Source of the DNA: Bacillota bacterium
GTDB lineage: Bacteria > Bacillota > Ch66 > Ch109
Reading direction: 5' to 3'
NCBI GenBank assembly: GCA_013178275.1
Contig: JABLWZ010000010.1
Location: 1 to 64,000, forward strand
DNA length: 64,000 nucleotides
Shown: positions 8,124 through 16,605 of the stretch, in pieces
Layout: every line of letters begins with the position of its first letter
How positions within the stretch are numbered: the stretch's first letter is position 1
The notes under the pieces: generated by a model
The model's database searches: none
Seen by the model: the letters and a program-made list of their open reading frames with translations, nothing else
What the model was told of the DNA's origin: nothing
Translations under genes and position numbers: made by a program

Positions 8124-9176
8124 TCAATCCTTGTTGGAAACCCCGGCCTCCTCGAAGGTGGCCATCTCGCTCTGGATCTTCAGCGCCGCGTCCACCAGGC
8201 TCATGGCCAGCGCGGCCCCGGTGCCCTCGCCGAGGCGCAGGTTCATCTTCAGCAGCGGTTCCAGCCCCAGCAGTGACAGCATGACCCGGTGCCCGGGCTC
8301 CACCGACTGGTGGGAGGCGATCATGAACCCGCGCGACCGGGGCTGGATGCGGTAAGCCACCAACGCCGCCGCCCCGGAGATAAAACCGTCGATCAGGACC
8401 GGCACCCGGCGGGCAGCAGCCGCCAGGATGCTCCCAGCCAGCCCGCCGATCTCCAGCCCGCCCACCTTGGCCAGGACGTCCAGACCGTCGCGGGGGTCGG
8501 GCCGGTTGACCTCGATCGCCCGATTTATCGCGTCCACCTTCCTCTTCCAACCCGGGTCGTCGATCCCGGTGCCGCGCCCGACGGCCTTCTCCGCCGGCAG
8601 TCCGCTGAAGACCGCCAGGATGGCGCTACTGGGGGTAGTGTTGCCTATCCCCATGTCTCCGGTCCCGATCAGCCTCGCTCCCCGGTCTATCTCCCGGTTG
8701 GCTATCTCGATGCCCGCCTCCAGCGCGGCCCGGGCCTCATCCAGCGACATGGCCGGCCCGCGGGCGATGTTGCCGGCGCCGGGCCTCACCTTGCGGTCGA
8801 TGACCCCCTCCAGGCTGATAGGAGCCGCCACCCCCAGGTCGGCCACCACCACCCGCGCCCCCACGTGGCGGGCCAGGACATTGATCGCGGCCCCCCCGTT
8901 CACGAAGTTGCCCAGCATCTGGACCGTCACCTCGGCGGGGAAGGCGCTGACTCCCTCGTCCACCACCCCGTGGTCCCCGGCCATGGTCAGTATCACCTTG
9001 TCCCCGATTGCCGGGCGGCTCTCGCCGGTGATCCCCGCCACCCTGATGGCCAGTTCCTCCAGCACCCCCAGGCTCCCCGCCGGCTTGGTCAGGATGTCCT
9101 GCCGGGCCCGCGCCTCGGCCATCGCCTTGCGGTCCAGTTCCCCGATCGACAGCACCGTCTTTTCCAGTAGCGACAT
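8124..9176 (-). CDS. cobT: Nicotinate-nucleotide:dimethylbenzimidazole phosphoribosyltransferase
   Basis: A 350-aa cytosolic enzyme that makes alpha-ribazole 5'-phosphate by moving phosphoribose from nicotinate mononucleotide to the lower-ligand base. Family motifs are present: GDMGIGNTTPSSAI near the middle, DGFISGAAAL, and the catalytic-Glu segment LRLGEGTGAALAM near the C-terminus. The ATG has AAGGGGG about 8 bases upstream. It is the first gene after the riboswitch and terminator at 9239-9505, so cobT-cobU-cobS-cobD should be shut down when cobalamin is plentiful. The actual lower ligand (5,6-dimethylbenzimidazole or another base) cannot be told from the sequence. Confidence 0.95.
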   Translation of the reverse strand: MSLLEKTVLSIGELDRKAMAEARARQDILTKPAGSLGVLEELAIRVAGITGESRPAIGDKVILTMAGDHGVVDEGVSAFPAEVTVQMLGNFVNGGAAINVLARHVGARVVVADLGVAAPISLEGVIDRKVRPGAGNIARGPAMSLDEARAALEAGIEIANREIDRGARLIGTGDMGIGNTTPSSAILAVFSGLPAEKAVGRGTGIDDPGWKRKVDAINRAIEVNRPDPRDGLDVLAKVGGLEIGGLAGSILAAAARRVPVLIDGFISGAAALVAYRIQPRSRGFMIASHQSVEPGHRVMLSLLGLEPLLKMNLRLGEGTGAALAMSLVDAALKIQSEMATFEEAGVSNKD

Positions 9177-9238
9177 CTCCGATTCCCCCTTGTATTTTAG
9201 TGTTCTGCGGCGGCTGCTGTCGTTTCCCTTGAGTTAGA

Positions 9239-9272
9239 AAGAACAGAAAGCCCCGGCCGCAATCGGCCGAGG
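9239..9272 (-). terminator. Riboswitch-controlled intrinsic terminator before cobT
   Basis: On the minus strand a 9-bp stem, CCTCGGCCG and CGGCCGGGG with a 4-base loop ATTG, is followed by CTTTCTGTTCTTTCT. It lies between the B12 riboswitch and cobT, which implies control by premature termination. Confidence 0.85.
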
Positions 9273-9319
9273 ACTTTTCCATCATCCTCCGGCTCCTCCC
9301 CTCGATTTGAGCGGAGTCA

Positions 9320-9505
9320 TCCACGACAGGCAGGTCTCCTGGCTGCCGGCTCATCGCCGCCTCCCGCCTTCCCAGGAAAAATCCCAGTGGCTGATTGGAA
9401 GGCCGCTCCCCGGTCACAGTGGCGGGACCGCAAGCCTGCTGGCTCTGGTGAGGAGCCATGCTGTTTCCCTATTCTCCCCCTCGGGGGCACCTGTAGCGGG
9501 CCGTA
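9320..9505 (-). promoter_or_regulatory. Cobalamin (B12) riboswitch upstream of cobTUSD
   Basis: Reading the minus strand 5' to 3', the conserved blocks appear in order: TACAGGTGCC, AATAGGGAAAC, the B12-box core GCCACTGTGACCGGGGAG, CCACTGGG...CTGGGAAGGCGG, and GATGAGCCGGCAGCCAGGAG. A terminator follows and then cobT. This is a canonical adenosylcobalamin-class leader. Confidence 0.95.
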
Positions 9506-9523
9506 TTTATTCAATTTTCACTT

Positions 9524-10276
9524 TTATTTTACTACTTCATTTATAAGGTCGTCAACTGTAAATACAATTTCTGGATATAAAATCTTCGGCCGGTTGATCA
9601 GGACCAGCTTTATCCCCATACGCATCACCGCCTCCAGCTTGGCCTCCACCCCGCCGGTCTCGCCGCTGTCCTTGGTGACCACCATCCTGATCTGGTACTC
9701 CTCGAATATCGCCTGGTTGAGCCCGGCGCTGAACGGCCCCTGGGCGGCTATGATGTCCCGGCTGGCGAATCCCAGCTCCCGGCACCGCTGGATGGACGCC
9801 GGGGTAGGCAGGACACGGGCGATCGTACGCGGTCCCCCGGGTTTCCCGGGCACGAACTCGCCCAGGTGCCTCACCCCGATGGTGAGCATCACCGGCCCCT
9901 CGGATTCGGCCGCGATGGCGGCGGCCTCCCTGAACCCCTCGGCCCGGACGAGCCCGGGGTAGTCCTGACGCTTCAAACCCTCCCGTTCGAGCCGCAGGTA
10001 GCGGACCCTTAGGTCGGCGCAAGCCCGGATGGCGTTCGACGACGCCTCCACCGCGAACGGGTGGGTGCAGTCGAGCACCAGTTCCACCGCCTTTTCCTTT
10101 ATCAGTGCTTTTAAACCTTCGCAGTCCAGCGAGCCGGACCGGACCGCCTGGTCACTGCCGCCCAGAGCCTCCCTTCCCTCATCGGTGGCGACCGTCACCA
10201 GGTGGGGGATTCCCATAAGCCGCAGCCTTTCCGCCGCCTCGACCGATTCCCTCGTGCCTCCCAGGAGCAGGATCAT
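9524..10276 (-). CDS. cbiJ: Cobalt-precorrin-6A reductase
   Basis: A 250-aa CobK/CbiJ-family NAD(P)H-dependent reductase that reduces the macrocycle of cobalt-precorrin-6A. The N-terminal LLLGGTRES dinucleotide-binding motif, DCTHPFAVEAS and VTKDSGETGG are typical. The start overlaps the cbiH stop as ATGA, a 4-bp coupling overlap. It is the last gene of the long cbi operon, and its 3' end contains the promoter of the cobT operon. Confidence 0.93.
   Translation of the reverse strand: MILLLGGTRESVEAAERLRLMGIPHLVTVATDEGREALGGSDQAVRSGSLDCEGLKALIKEKAVELVLDCTHPFAVEASSNAIRACADLRVRYLRLEREGLKRQDYPGLVRAEGFREAAAIAAESEGPVMLTIGVRHLGEFVPGKPGGPRTIARVLPTPASIQRCRELGFASRDIIAAQGPFSAGLNQAIFEEYQIRMVVTKDSGETGGVEAKLEAVMRMGIKLVLINRPKILYPEIVFTVDDLINEVVK
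9526..9555 (-). promoter_or_regulatory. Sigma-A-like promoter of the cobTUSD operon, inside the 3' end of cbiJ
   Basis: On the minus strand TTGACG (9555-9550), an 18-base spacer and TAAAAT (9531-9526) are followed within 25 bases by the riboswitch. The elements overlap the last codons and stop of cbiJ. The -35 is identical to that of the cbiA-operon promoter. Confidence 0.7.
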
Positions 10277-11013
10277 AGCTTATACCCCCTGGGGGTGATC
10301 ATCTTTCCTCCCGTGAAGTAGGTGGTCTGGTTGCCCACCACCACCAGCGAGGACATATCGAGGTCGAGTCGCCCCAGTGATCCCAGGTCGCTCCGCAGCA
10401 CCTCCTGCCCGCTGCGGCCCGCGTTCCTCACCGCCCCTACCGGGGTGTCCGGGGGCTGGTGGCGGGAGATTATCTCCGCTGCCCGCTCTATCTGCTCGGT
10501 CCGGCCGTGGCTCCGGGGGTTGTAAAGGCAGATCACCATGTCCGCCTGAGCGCACAGGTCCAGCCGCTTCTCGATGACCTCCCAGGGGGTCATCAGGTCG
10601 CTTAGGCTGATCACCGCGTAGTCGTTCATCAACGGTGCGCCGAGAGCCGCCGCGGCGAGCTGCGCCGCGGTCAGGCCCGGGATCACCCGGACCGGGATGG
10701 TTGAATCCCTCTGCTGCATCAGCTCCAGCATCACCCCCGCCATCCCGTAAACCCCGGGGTCGCCGCTGCTGATGACCGCCACCGTCATCCCCCGCTCCGC
10801 CAGTTCCAGCGCCTTTATCCCCCGGTCGACCTCCCGGCCCATGCCCGAGCTGACCACCTCCTGGCCGTCGATGAGGTTTTTTATCAAATCGGTGTAGGTC
10901 TTGTAGCCGACGATCGCGTCGCTCTCCGCGATGGCCTGCAGCGCCTCGCTGGTGAGGGTGTCCCTCTCCCCCGAGCCTATCCCCACTATCAGAACCCGGC
11001 CGTTGGCTGCCAT
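10273..11013 (-). CDS. cbiH: Cobalt-precorrin-3B C17-methyltransferase (ring contraction)
   Basis: A 246-aa SAM-dependent tetrapyrrole methylase that methylates C17 and drives ring contraction. Motifs: GIGSGERDTLTSEAL at the N-terminus, SSGDPGVYGMAG for SAM/substrate binding, and ICLYNPRSHGR, which is typical of the CobJ/CbiH branch. The start is the ATG at 11013 after GGAAGGGG; a longer reading to 11073 would run into cbiG and lacks family similarity at its start. It lies 19 bp after cbiG and overlaps cbiJ by 4 bp. Confidence 0.94.
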   Translation of the reverse strand: MAANGRVLIVGIGSGERDTLTSEALQAIAESDAIVGYKTYTDLIKNLIDGQEVVSSGMGREVDRGIKALELAERGMTVAVISSGDPGVYGMAGVMLELMQQRDSTIPVRVIPGLTAAQLAAAALGAPLMNDYAVISLSDLMTPWEVIEKRLDLCAQADMVICLYNPRSHGRTEQIERAAEIISRHQPPDTPVGAVRNAGRSGQEVLRSDLGSLGRLDLDMSSLVVVGNQTTYFTGGKMITPRGYKL

Positions 11014-11032
11014 GTCGTACCCCTTCCCGCTT

Positions 11033-12112
11033 TTATTCGGTATCCTCGTAGACCGAGACGGTAACCCCGTCAAACCTGGTCTTGCCCAGCACCCGGAACG
11101 GATTTTTCCCCGCCAGGTAGGCGGCGGGCTCGCAGACCGCTCCCACGCCGACCCTGCTCTTTACCCATTCGGAGGACGGGAACCGGTCTTCGATCTCGGC
11201 TATCCTCCGCCGTTCAAAAGCCAAGAGCGGCAGTCCCAGGGATTCGGCCGCCGCCAGCAGCCCCGGCTCGTCCTGCTTCAGGTCTATGGTGGCCAGACAC
11301 CTCATTGCCCCCGGGCTGCGGTCGGCTTTCTTCAGCCCGCCCGCTACGGCCTCTATTATCGACTCCCGGCTGGCCCCCTTTCGGCAGCCGATGCCCACCA
11401 CCACGGCAGCGGGCCGGATGACCAGGGTGGGCACGGGAAGCTCGGGGACCGCATCCCGGGTGCTGATGACCGCCGCGGCCCGGTACCCCTGGTTGTTTCC
11501 CGGTGGAACCCGGTCCGCCCCGTCCAGCTCAACCAGGTCCAGGTTGTCCGGGCGGGGAAGCGGTTCCAGGCAGCGCGGGGAGTCCGCCAGCATCAGCACC
11601 CGCTCGCCGTTTACCAGGGCGGCGCTGACTTTTTTCAGGACCTCCGGGTTCTCCACCCTCCAGCCCCTCTCCCGAGCCAGTTCGTCCAGGGCCAGGGTCT
11701 GGTTGACATCGGTGGAGGTGGTTATCACCGGGACCGCCCCCAGCAGGTCACCCAGCTCCCGGGCCAGCCGGTTGGCCCCTCCCAGGTGCCCCGAGAGGAG
11801 GCTGATGGCGAAGCTGCCCTTCTCGTCCATCACCACCACCGCCGGGTCGCGGCGCTTGTCGGCCAGGTGAGGCGCGATGAGCCGCACCGCTATCCCCGAC
11901 GCCATTATCATGACCATGCCGTCGAAGCGTCTGAAGCACTCCCCGACCTTATCAGCGAGGTCCCCCCCGATCGGGTGCTCCCCCTCGGATTCCCGGGCGT
12001 GTTCCTTCCAGATGAAAAGCTCCACCCGGCGTCCCTCCGCCCGCATCCGGTCCTTTACCTCCCGGGCCAGGGAACTCCCCTGCCTGGTGATCGCGAATAC
12101 GCAGATCTTCAT
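11033..12112 (-). CDS. cbiG: Cobalt-precorrin-5A hydrolase
   Basis: A 359-aa protein that opens the delta-lactone of cobalt-precorrin-5A, releasing acetaldehyde. The N-terminal domain begins CVFAITRQGSSLAREV and has IMASGIAVRLIAPHLADK and LLSGHLGGANRLAREL; the C-terminal CbiG domain has VVGIGCRKGASRESI. It is specific to the anaerobic pathway, which is direct support for the oxygen-independent route. It sits 3 bp after cbiF. Confidence 0.95.
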   Translation of the reverse strand: MKICVFAITRQGSSLAREVKDRMRAEGRRVELFIWKEHARESEGEHPIGGDLADKVGECFRRFDGMVMIMASGIAVRLIAPHLADKRRDPAVVVMDEKGSFAISLLSGHLGGANRLARELGDLLGAVPVITTSTDVNQTLALDELARERGWRVENPEVLKKVSAALVNGERVLMLADSPRCLEPLPRPDNLDLVELDGADRVPPGNNQGYRAAAVISTRDAVPELPVPTLVIRPAAVVVGIGCRKGASRESIIEAVAGGLKKADRSPGAMRCLATIDLKQDEPGLLAAAESLGLPLLAFERRRIAEIEDRFPSSEWVKSRVGVGAVCEPAAYLAGKNPFRVLGKTRFDGVTVSVYEDTE

Positions 12113-12115
12113 GGT

Positions 12116-12880
12116 TTAATCCCTGACGGCTTCGCGGAAGCCGTGGCTGAAATTCTCGCTGTAGAGGCGGGAGAGTTCGTAGTCGTCGCCCAGGAAGTCC
12201 CCCACCAGGATCAGCGCGGTCTTGTCCACCTCGGCCTCCCGCACCTTTTCCGCTATGTCCCCCAGGACTCCCCGGATGACCAGCTGGTCGGGCCAGGTCG
12301 CCTTCTGGAACACAGCCACCGGGGTCTCCCGGGGGTAGCCCTCCCTCAGCTCCTCCACCACCTGGTCCATCATCCCGGCGCTGAGGAATATCACCAGGGA
12401 GGCGCGGTGCCGCGCCAGTTCCGACAATTTCTCGCCCGGCGGGACCGGGGTGCGACCCTCCCGGCGGGTGAGTATCACCGTCTGGGAGACCCCCGGCAGG
12501 GTGTACTCCTGCCGCAGCTCCGCCGCCGCTCCCAGGAACGAACTGACCCCCGGGACCACCTCGAACTCTATCCCCGACTGCCGCAGCCGGTCGAACTGCT
12601 CCCGGATGGCCCCGAAGATGCTGGGGTCGCCGGTATGGACCCGGGCGACGGATTTCCCGGCGGCAGTACTGCGCTCCATAACCCCGATCACCTGATCCAG
12701 GGTCATCTGGGCGCTGTTATAGACCTCCGCTCCTTCCCTCCGGCACCCGATCACCTCGGGGTTGACCAGCGAGCCGGCGTAGATTATGACGTCCGCCCGC
12801 TCGATCAGCCGCTTTCCTTTCAGGGTTATCAGCTCGGGGTCACCAGGGCCGGCCCCGATGAAGTATACCTTTCCCGTCAA
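12116..12880 (-). CDS. cbiF: Cobalt-precorrin-4 C11-methyltransferase
   Basis: A 254-aa tetrapyrrole methylase transferring a methyl from SAM to C11. Motifs: FIGAGPGDPELITLKG, ADVIIYAGSLV and HTGDPSIFGAI; the VVPGVSSFLGAAA segment is CbiF/CobM-like. It lies 6 bp after cbiT within the operon. Full length with no anomalies. Confidence 0.95.
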   Translation of the reverse strand: MTGKVYFIGAGPGDPELITLKGKRLIERADVIIYAGSLVNPEVIGCRREGAEVYNSAQMTLDQVIGVMERSTAAGKSVARVHTGDPSIFGAIREQFDRLRQSGIEFEVVPGVSSFLGAAAELRQEYTLPGVSQTVILTRREGRTPVPPGEKLSELARHRASLVIFLSAGMMDQVVEELREGYPRETPVAVFQKATWPDQLVIRGVLGDIAEKVREAEVDKTALILVGDFLGDDYELSRLYSENFSHGFREAVRD

Positions 12881-12886
12881 TACCTT

Positions 12887-13480
12887 TCACTCCTTCTTTC
12901 CCGAGAGGATGAACACCGGGTTGCCCCCGTCGAACCGGTGGTAGTTCCCGGCCGCGACGAGCCTGGTGACGGTCAGCCCTACCCCCTCGATCGACTGGAA
13001 CCCGAGTTCCCGCAGGCACTCCATCGCCCGGGCCAGGGTCTCCACGGTGACGCAGTTTATCACCACCACCCCGCCCGGGGTGAGGCGGCCCTTCACGGTC
13101 TCCATGATGGCGCTCAGCTCTCCCCCGCTGCCGCCGACGATCACCCGGTCGGGGTCGGGCAGGCCGGCCAGCGCCCCGGGGGCCGTCCCCGCGACGACCT
13201 CTATATTGTCCAGCTGGAACCGCTGGCGGTTGGCCTCGATCAGCTCCACCCCCTGGGGCAGGCGCTCGACGGCGTATACCCGCCCTTCCCGCGCGAGCCG
13301 GGCGGCCTCGACGGACAGCGAGCCGGTGCCCGCCCCGATGTCCCAGACCACCGACCCCTTTTCGGGGCGCAGCTTGCTGATGGTCACTGTCCGGACCTCT
13401 TCCTTGGTCATCGGGACCGCTCCCCGAACGAACCGGTCGTCGGGTATCCCGGGGACATTGTTAGTGTTGTTATTCCTCAT
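12887..13480 (-). CDS. cbiT: Cobalt-precorrin-6B C15-methyltransferase (decarboxylating)
   Basis: A 197-aa class I SAM methyltransferase. The family start GAVPMTKEEVRTVTI is followed by the SAM-binding motif WDIGAGTGSLSVEAA. It methylates C15 and decarboxylates the C12 acetate. CbiE and CbiT are separate here rather than fused as in CobL. Its first bases overlap the end of cbiE by 11 bp, consistent with coupled production of the two activities. Confidence 0.95.
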   Translation of the reverse strand: MRNNNTNNVPGIPDDRFVRGAVPMTKEEVRTVTISKLRPEKGSVVWDIGAGTGSLSVEAARLAREGRVYAVERLPQGVELIEANRQRFQLDNIEVVAGTAPGALAGLPDPDRVIVGGSGGELSAIMETVKGRLTPGGVVVINCVTVETLARAMECLRELGFQSIEGVGLTVTRLVAAGNYHRFDGGNPVFILSGKKE

Positions 13481-14108
13481 CTTCGATCACCATCACGTTC
13501 ATGTGCTCGAACCTCATCCCGCTTATCTCCGTCAGGCTCCCGCTGACGACGCTCTCGTAGGGCCCGCCGAGGTCGCTCCCCACGAAGACCCGCTTACCCC
13601 TTATCCCCTCACCCGAGAGGCGCCCGGCGATCTTCGCGGGGTCGTTCTTCGGGTCGGTAAGGATCGCCACCGCGCCGCCCTTCGCCACCTCTTTGACCAG
13701 GTCCTGGTCCTCGCGCCCGTGAAGGCTGAGGATGCGGCATCCCGACCAGGGCCGGCCGATCCGGGCATACAGGTACTGGACCGAGCTGATGCCCGGGACC
13801 ACCTCGATCTCCTGCTCCCGGTAGCGGCGCTTCAGCATGTTCAGGAGGCTGTATACCCCCGGGTCACCCGAGACCAGAAACCCCACCATCTGGTCGGGGT
13901 AGTCCCGCTCTATCCTTTCGATTATCCTTTTCAGGTCGCTGGTGATTTCTATCGATATATGCTCGGTGGCCGGGTCCAGCTCCGCCATCAGCCTGAGCAG
14001 ACGGGAAGACCCGACCAGCACCCGACACCGGCCCGCCGTTTTCACCGCCGCCGGGAGAACGTAGTCAGGGTCCCCCGGCCCCATCCCGATCACCGCTATC
14101 TTTCGCAT
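13470..14108 (-). CDS. cbiE: Cobalt-precorrin-7 C5-methyltransferase
   Basis: A 212-aa tetrapyrrole methylase that methylates C5. It starts MRKIAVIGMGPGDPDYVLP at 14108; a longer in-frame reading to 14336 overlaps cbiD and looks like shadow coding. SGDPGVYSLLNML and VPGISSVQYLYARIG are family motifs. It overlaps the cbiT start by 11 bp and starts 18 bp after the cbiD stop. Confidence 0.94.
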   Translation of the reverse strand: MRKIAVIGMGPGDPDYVLPAAVKTAGRCRVLVGSSRLLRLMAELDPATEHISIEITSDLKRIIERIERDYPDQMVGFLVSGDPGVYSLLNMLKRRYREQEIEVVPGISSVQYLYARIGRPWSGCRILSLHGREDQDLVKEVAKGGAVAILTDPKNDPAKIAGRLSGEGIRGKRVFVGSDLGGPYESVVSGSLTEISGMRFEHMNVMVIEDEE

Positions 14109-14125
14109 TTCGCTGCCGCCTGTCT

Positions 14126-15241
14126 TCAATGGATTTTTATCCCTTCCAGCATCTCCCGGGCCGATGGGTCCATCGCCAGCAGTCCCCGGCGCTGGGAGTA
14201 GACGATTGTCCCTATCTTCAAACCGGTTCCCACCCGTTGGCGGCACCTTTCGCTGACCCGGTCCGCCAGGTAACCGTAGACCCCCGGGATGCCCCGCTCC
14301 TCGATCAGGTCCACCACCGCCTCGGTGGTGGCGCATCCCATGACCCGTTCCAGGGTGTCGGCGTCCGCCCCGTGCAGGGCCGCCGCCGCAGTCATTATCT
14401 CCAGCCGGGCGTCCGCGACCCGGCTGTGGGTGTGGAATATACCGCCCGCCACCTTGACCAGCTTGCCGAGGTGCCCCACCAGCAGGGCCTCCCGGAAACC
14501 GTACTCGACGCAGCGGTCCAGCATGTACCCCACGAAGTTGCTCATCTCGATCACCAGCCGGGGCGGTATCCCCAACCGCTTAATCGCGAAATCCTCCCCG
14601 TAACTCCCGGGGACCAGCACCACCCGGTGCTCCCCTTCGCCGGCCAGCATCTTCAGGCCGAGCCCCAGCGACTCCTTGAGCCCCTCCTCGGACATCGGCT
14701 CCACTATCCCGGTGGTGCCCAGGATGGAGATGCCGCCGATAATCCCCAGCCGGGGGTTGAAGGTCTTTTCCGCCACGGGTTCTCCCCCGGGAACGCTGAT
14801 GGTGACCCGGGCCCCTCCACCGGCTGGCAGCTCCTTCCTCACCTCGTGCTCTATCATCCGCCGCGGCGCCGGGTTGATGGCCGGCTGGCCTACCTCTATC
14901 AGCAGGCCCGGCCGGGTGACCGTGCCCACCCCCGGCCCGCCGTGAATCTCGATCCCAGGCGGCGCGCTCTCCACCCGGGCGAACACCTCCAGCCCGGTGG
15001 TCGCGTCGGGGTCGTCCCCGCCGTCCTTCCTCACCGAACACTCGGCGTACCCGGGGCCGGCTTCGAGGTTGTCCACCTGGAGCACCAGGGTGTCCCCCCG
15101 GGGAAGGTCGATCTCGATCCCGGCCGTCCGCTCCCCTTTGAACAGCATCCGGGCCGCTGCCCTCGCGGCTGCGGCGGCGCACGAACCGGTGCTGTAGCCC
15201 CGTCTCAGCCGTTTTCCATTGACGAACACGTATTCAAGCAT
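14126..15241 (-). CDS. cbiD: Cobalt-precorrin-5B C1-methyltransferase
   Basis: A 371-aa enzyme specific to the anaerobic pathway, methylating C1 after CbiG acts. The hallmark LRRGYSTGSCAAAAARAA is near the N-terminus, and GGISILGTTGIVEPMSEE and VGHLGKLVKVAGG are present. It overlaps cbiC by 8 bp. Full length. Confidence 0.95.
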   Translation of the reverse strand: MLEYVFVNGKRLRRGYSTGSCAAAAARAAARMLFKGERTAGIEIDLPRGDTLVLQVDNLEAGPGYAECSVRKDGGDDPDATTGLEVFARVESAPPGIEIHGGPGVGTVTRPGLLIEVGQPAINPAPRRMIEHEVRKELPAGGGARVTISVPGGEPVAEKTFNPRLGIIGGISILGTTGIVEPMSEEGLKESLGLGLKMLAGEGEHRVVLVPGSYGEDFAIKRLGIPPRLVIEMSNFVGYMLDRCVEYGFREALLVGHLGKLVKVAGGIFHTHSRVADARLEIMTAAAALHGADADTLERVMGCATTEAVVDLIEERGIPGVYGYLADRVSERCRQRVGTGLKIGTIVYSQRRGLLAMDPSAREMLEGIKIH

Positions 15242-15866
15242 GATCTTCTCCCGCCAGGTAGAGCAGGGCGTTCACGATCGCCGCCGCTACGCTGCTCCCG
15301 CCCCGGCGGCCTCGGGTGACGATGTAGGGGACCCCCGCCTCCCGGATCGCCTCCTTGGACTCCATGGCCCCCACGAACCCGACCGGGACGCCGATGACCA
15401 GGTCAGGCCGGGTTATACCCTCCTCGATCATCGCCTTCAGCTCGAACAGGGCGGTCGGGGCGTTGCCGATCACGTAGATGCGGTTCCTCCGGTCTTTGGC
15501 CGCCAGGCGCATGGACACCGCCGCCCGGGTGGTTCCCCGCTCGGCCGCGAGCCTGGCCACCCTCTGCCAGGCCATGCAGCAGCTGACCTTTCCCCCAAAC
15601 CGCTCCAGAGCGGTCTTGTTTATACCCGCCCGGGCCATGTTGGTGTCGGTCACCAGGCGGGCCCCCTCCCGGAGCGCCTTCATCGCGCTTTCCACCGCGC
15701 CGGGGCTGATCTCGGTGGCCTCGGCGAAGCTGAAGTCGGCGGTGGTGTGGATGATGCGGGTGATGATGCGCTCCTCTTCCCGGCTCCAGGACCGGGGGCC
15801 GAGTTCCTCGCGGATGATCTCGAAGCTGCGTCTTTCGATCCCCTGGGGCGACTTCAGGTAGCTCAT
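15234..15866 (-). CDS. cbiC: Cobalt-precorrin-8 methylmutase
   Basis: A 210-aa enzyme that moves a methyl from C11 to C12 to give cobyrinate. The catalytic histidine lies in RIIHTTADFSF; DTNMARAGI, GNAPTALFEL and GVPVGFVGAMESKEA are also conserved. It overlaps cbiL by 4 bp and cbiD by 8 bp, so translation in this part of the operon is tightly coupled. Confidence 0.95.
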   Translation of the reverse strand: MSYLKSPQGIERRSFEIIREELGPRSWSREEERIITRIIHTTADFSFAEATEISPGAVESAMKALREGARLVTDTNMARAGINKTALERFGGKVSCCMAWQRVARLAAERGTTRAAVSMRLAAKDRRNRIYVIGNAPTALFELKAMIEEGITRPDLVIGVPVGFVGAMESKEAIREAGVPYIVTRGRRGGSSVAAAIVNALLYLAGEDHA

Positions 15867-16603
15867 CTCTTCACCCCCTGCTGTTTCTCCTTCGGTTTCC
15901 TCACTATTATCATGGAGAGGTAGTCCGCGTCCAGGCCCCGGACCAGGTCGAGGTCGTGCACGATGATCTCCCGATCCAGTCCCAGTCGGGATACGAACAC
16001 CGCGCTGTCTTTCAGACCCGCCGCCTGCAGCTGGTCTATGACCGGCCCGCAGTCGCCGGAGGCCTTCAGCAGAACCACCGTATCGAACCGCTCCAGTATC
16101 CCCGGGAGGTCCCGGTCCTGGTAGACGGTGGGGACGATGGCGACCTTTTCGTCCTTCTCCGCAAGCGGGATGCCCAGCCGGCTGCTGACCGCCGAGTAGG
16201 AGGTTATCCCGGGGATGGTCTGGGTCTCCACGCCCCGCGATTTAAGGTTTTTCAGCAGGTACACGTAGGTCGAGTAGAGCATCGGGTCCCCCAGGGTCAC
16301 GAACCCCACGGACCGGCCCTGCCTCACCAGCGCCTCCACCTCTCCCGCTATGGAGTCGAAGGCCGCGTCTAGTTCCGACTGGTCCCGGACCATGGGGAAC
16401 CGCCGCAGCATCAGCTCGGTGGTCTGCGGTACATACTCCCTCACTGTCTTCAGGGCCAGGCTGTCTCGTCCCTCGCGTGATACGGGGGCCAGCAGAACAT
16501 CCAGTCCCGCCAGCACCCGCTGCGCTTTGACGGTCAGCAGCTCCGGGTCCCCGGTGCCGACTCCCATGCCGTAGAATACCCCCGCCACGCTGTCACCCCT
16601 CAT
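15863..16603 (-). CDS. cbiL: Cobalt-factor II / cobalt-precorrin-2 C20-methyltransferase
   Basis: A 246-aa tetrapyrrole methylase methylating C20. Motifs: GMGVGTGDPELLTVKAQRV and TLGDPMLYSTYVYL, the latter typical of the CobI/CbiL branch, and VPGITSYSAVSSRLG. An ATG at 16603 is used; a TTG at 16609 and a GTG six codons in are alternatives, none with a convincing ribosome binding site. It immediately follows cbiK, fitting the order of reactions. Confidence 0.93.
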   Translation of the reverse strand: MRGDSVAGVFYGMGVGTGDPELLTVKAQRVLAGLDVLLAPVSREGRDSLALKTVREYVPQTTELMLRRFPMVRDQSELDAAFDSIAGEVEALVRQGRSVGFVTLGDPMLYSTYVYLLKNLKSRGVETQTIPGITSYSAVSSRLGIPLAEKDEKVAIVPTVYQDRDLPGILERFDTVVLLKASGDCGPVIDQLQAAGLKDSAVFVSRLGLDREIIVHDLDLVRGLDADYLSMIIVRKPKEKQQGVKR

Positions 16604-16605
16604 TC

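Noticed and set aside
10931..13546. Open reading frame of 871 codons on the + strand across cbiH, cbiG, cbiF and cbiT
   Set aside because: It is antisense to four clearly conserved cbi genes, has a low-complexity Pro/Gly/His/Arg-rich product and no ribosome binding site; it results from high GC content.
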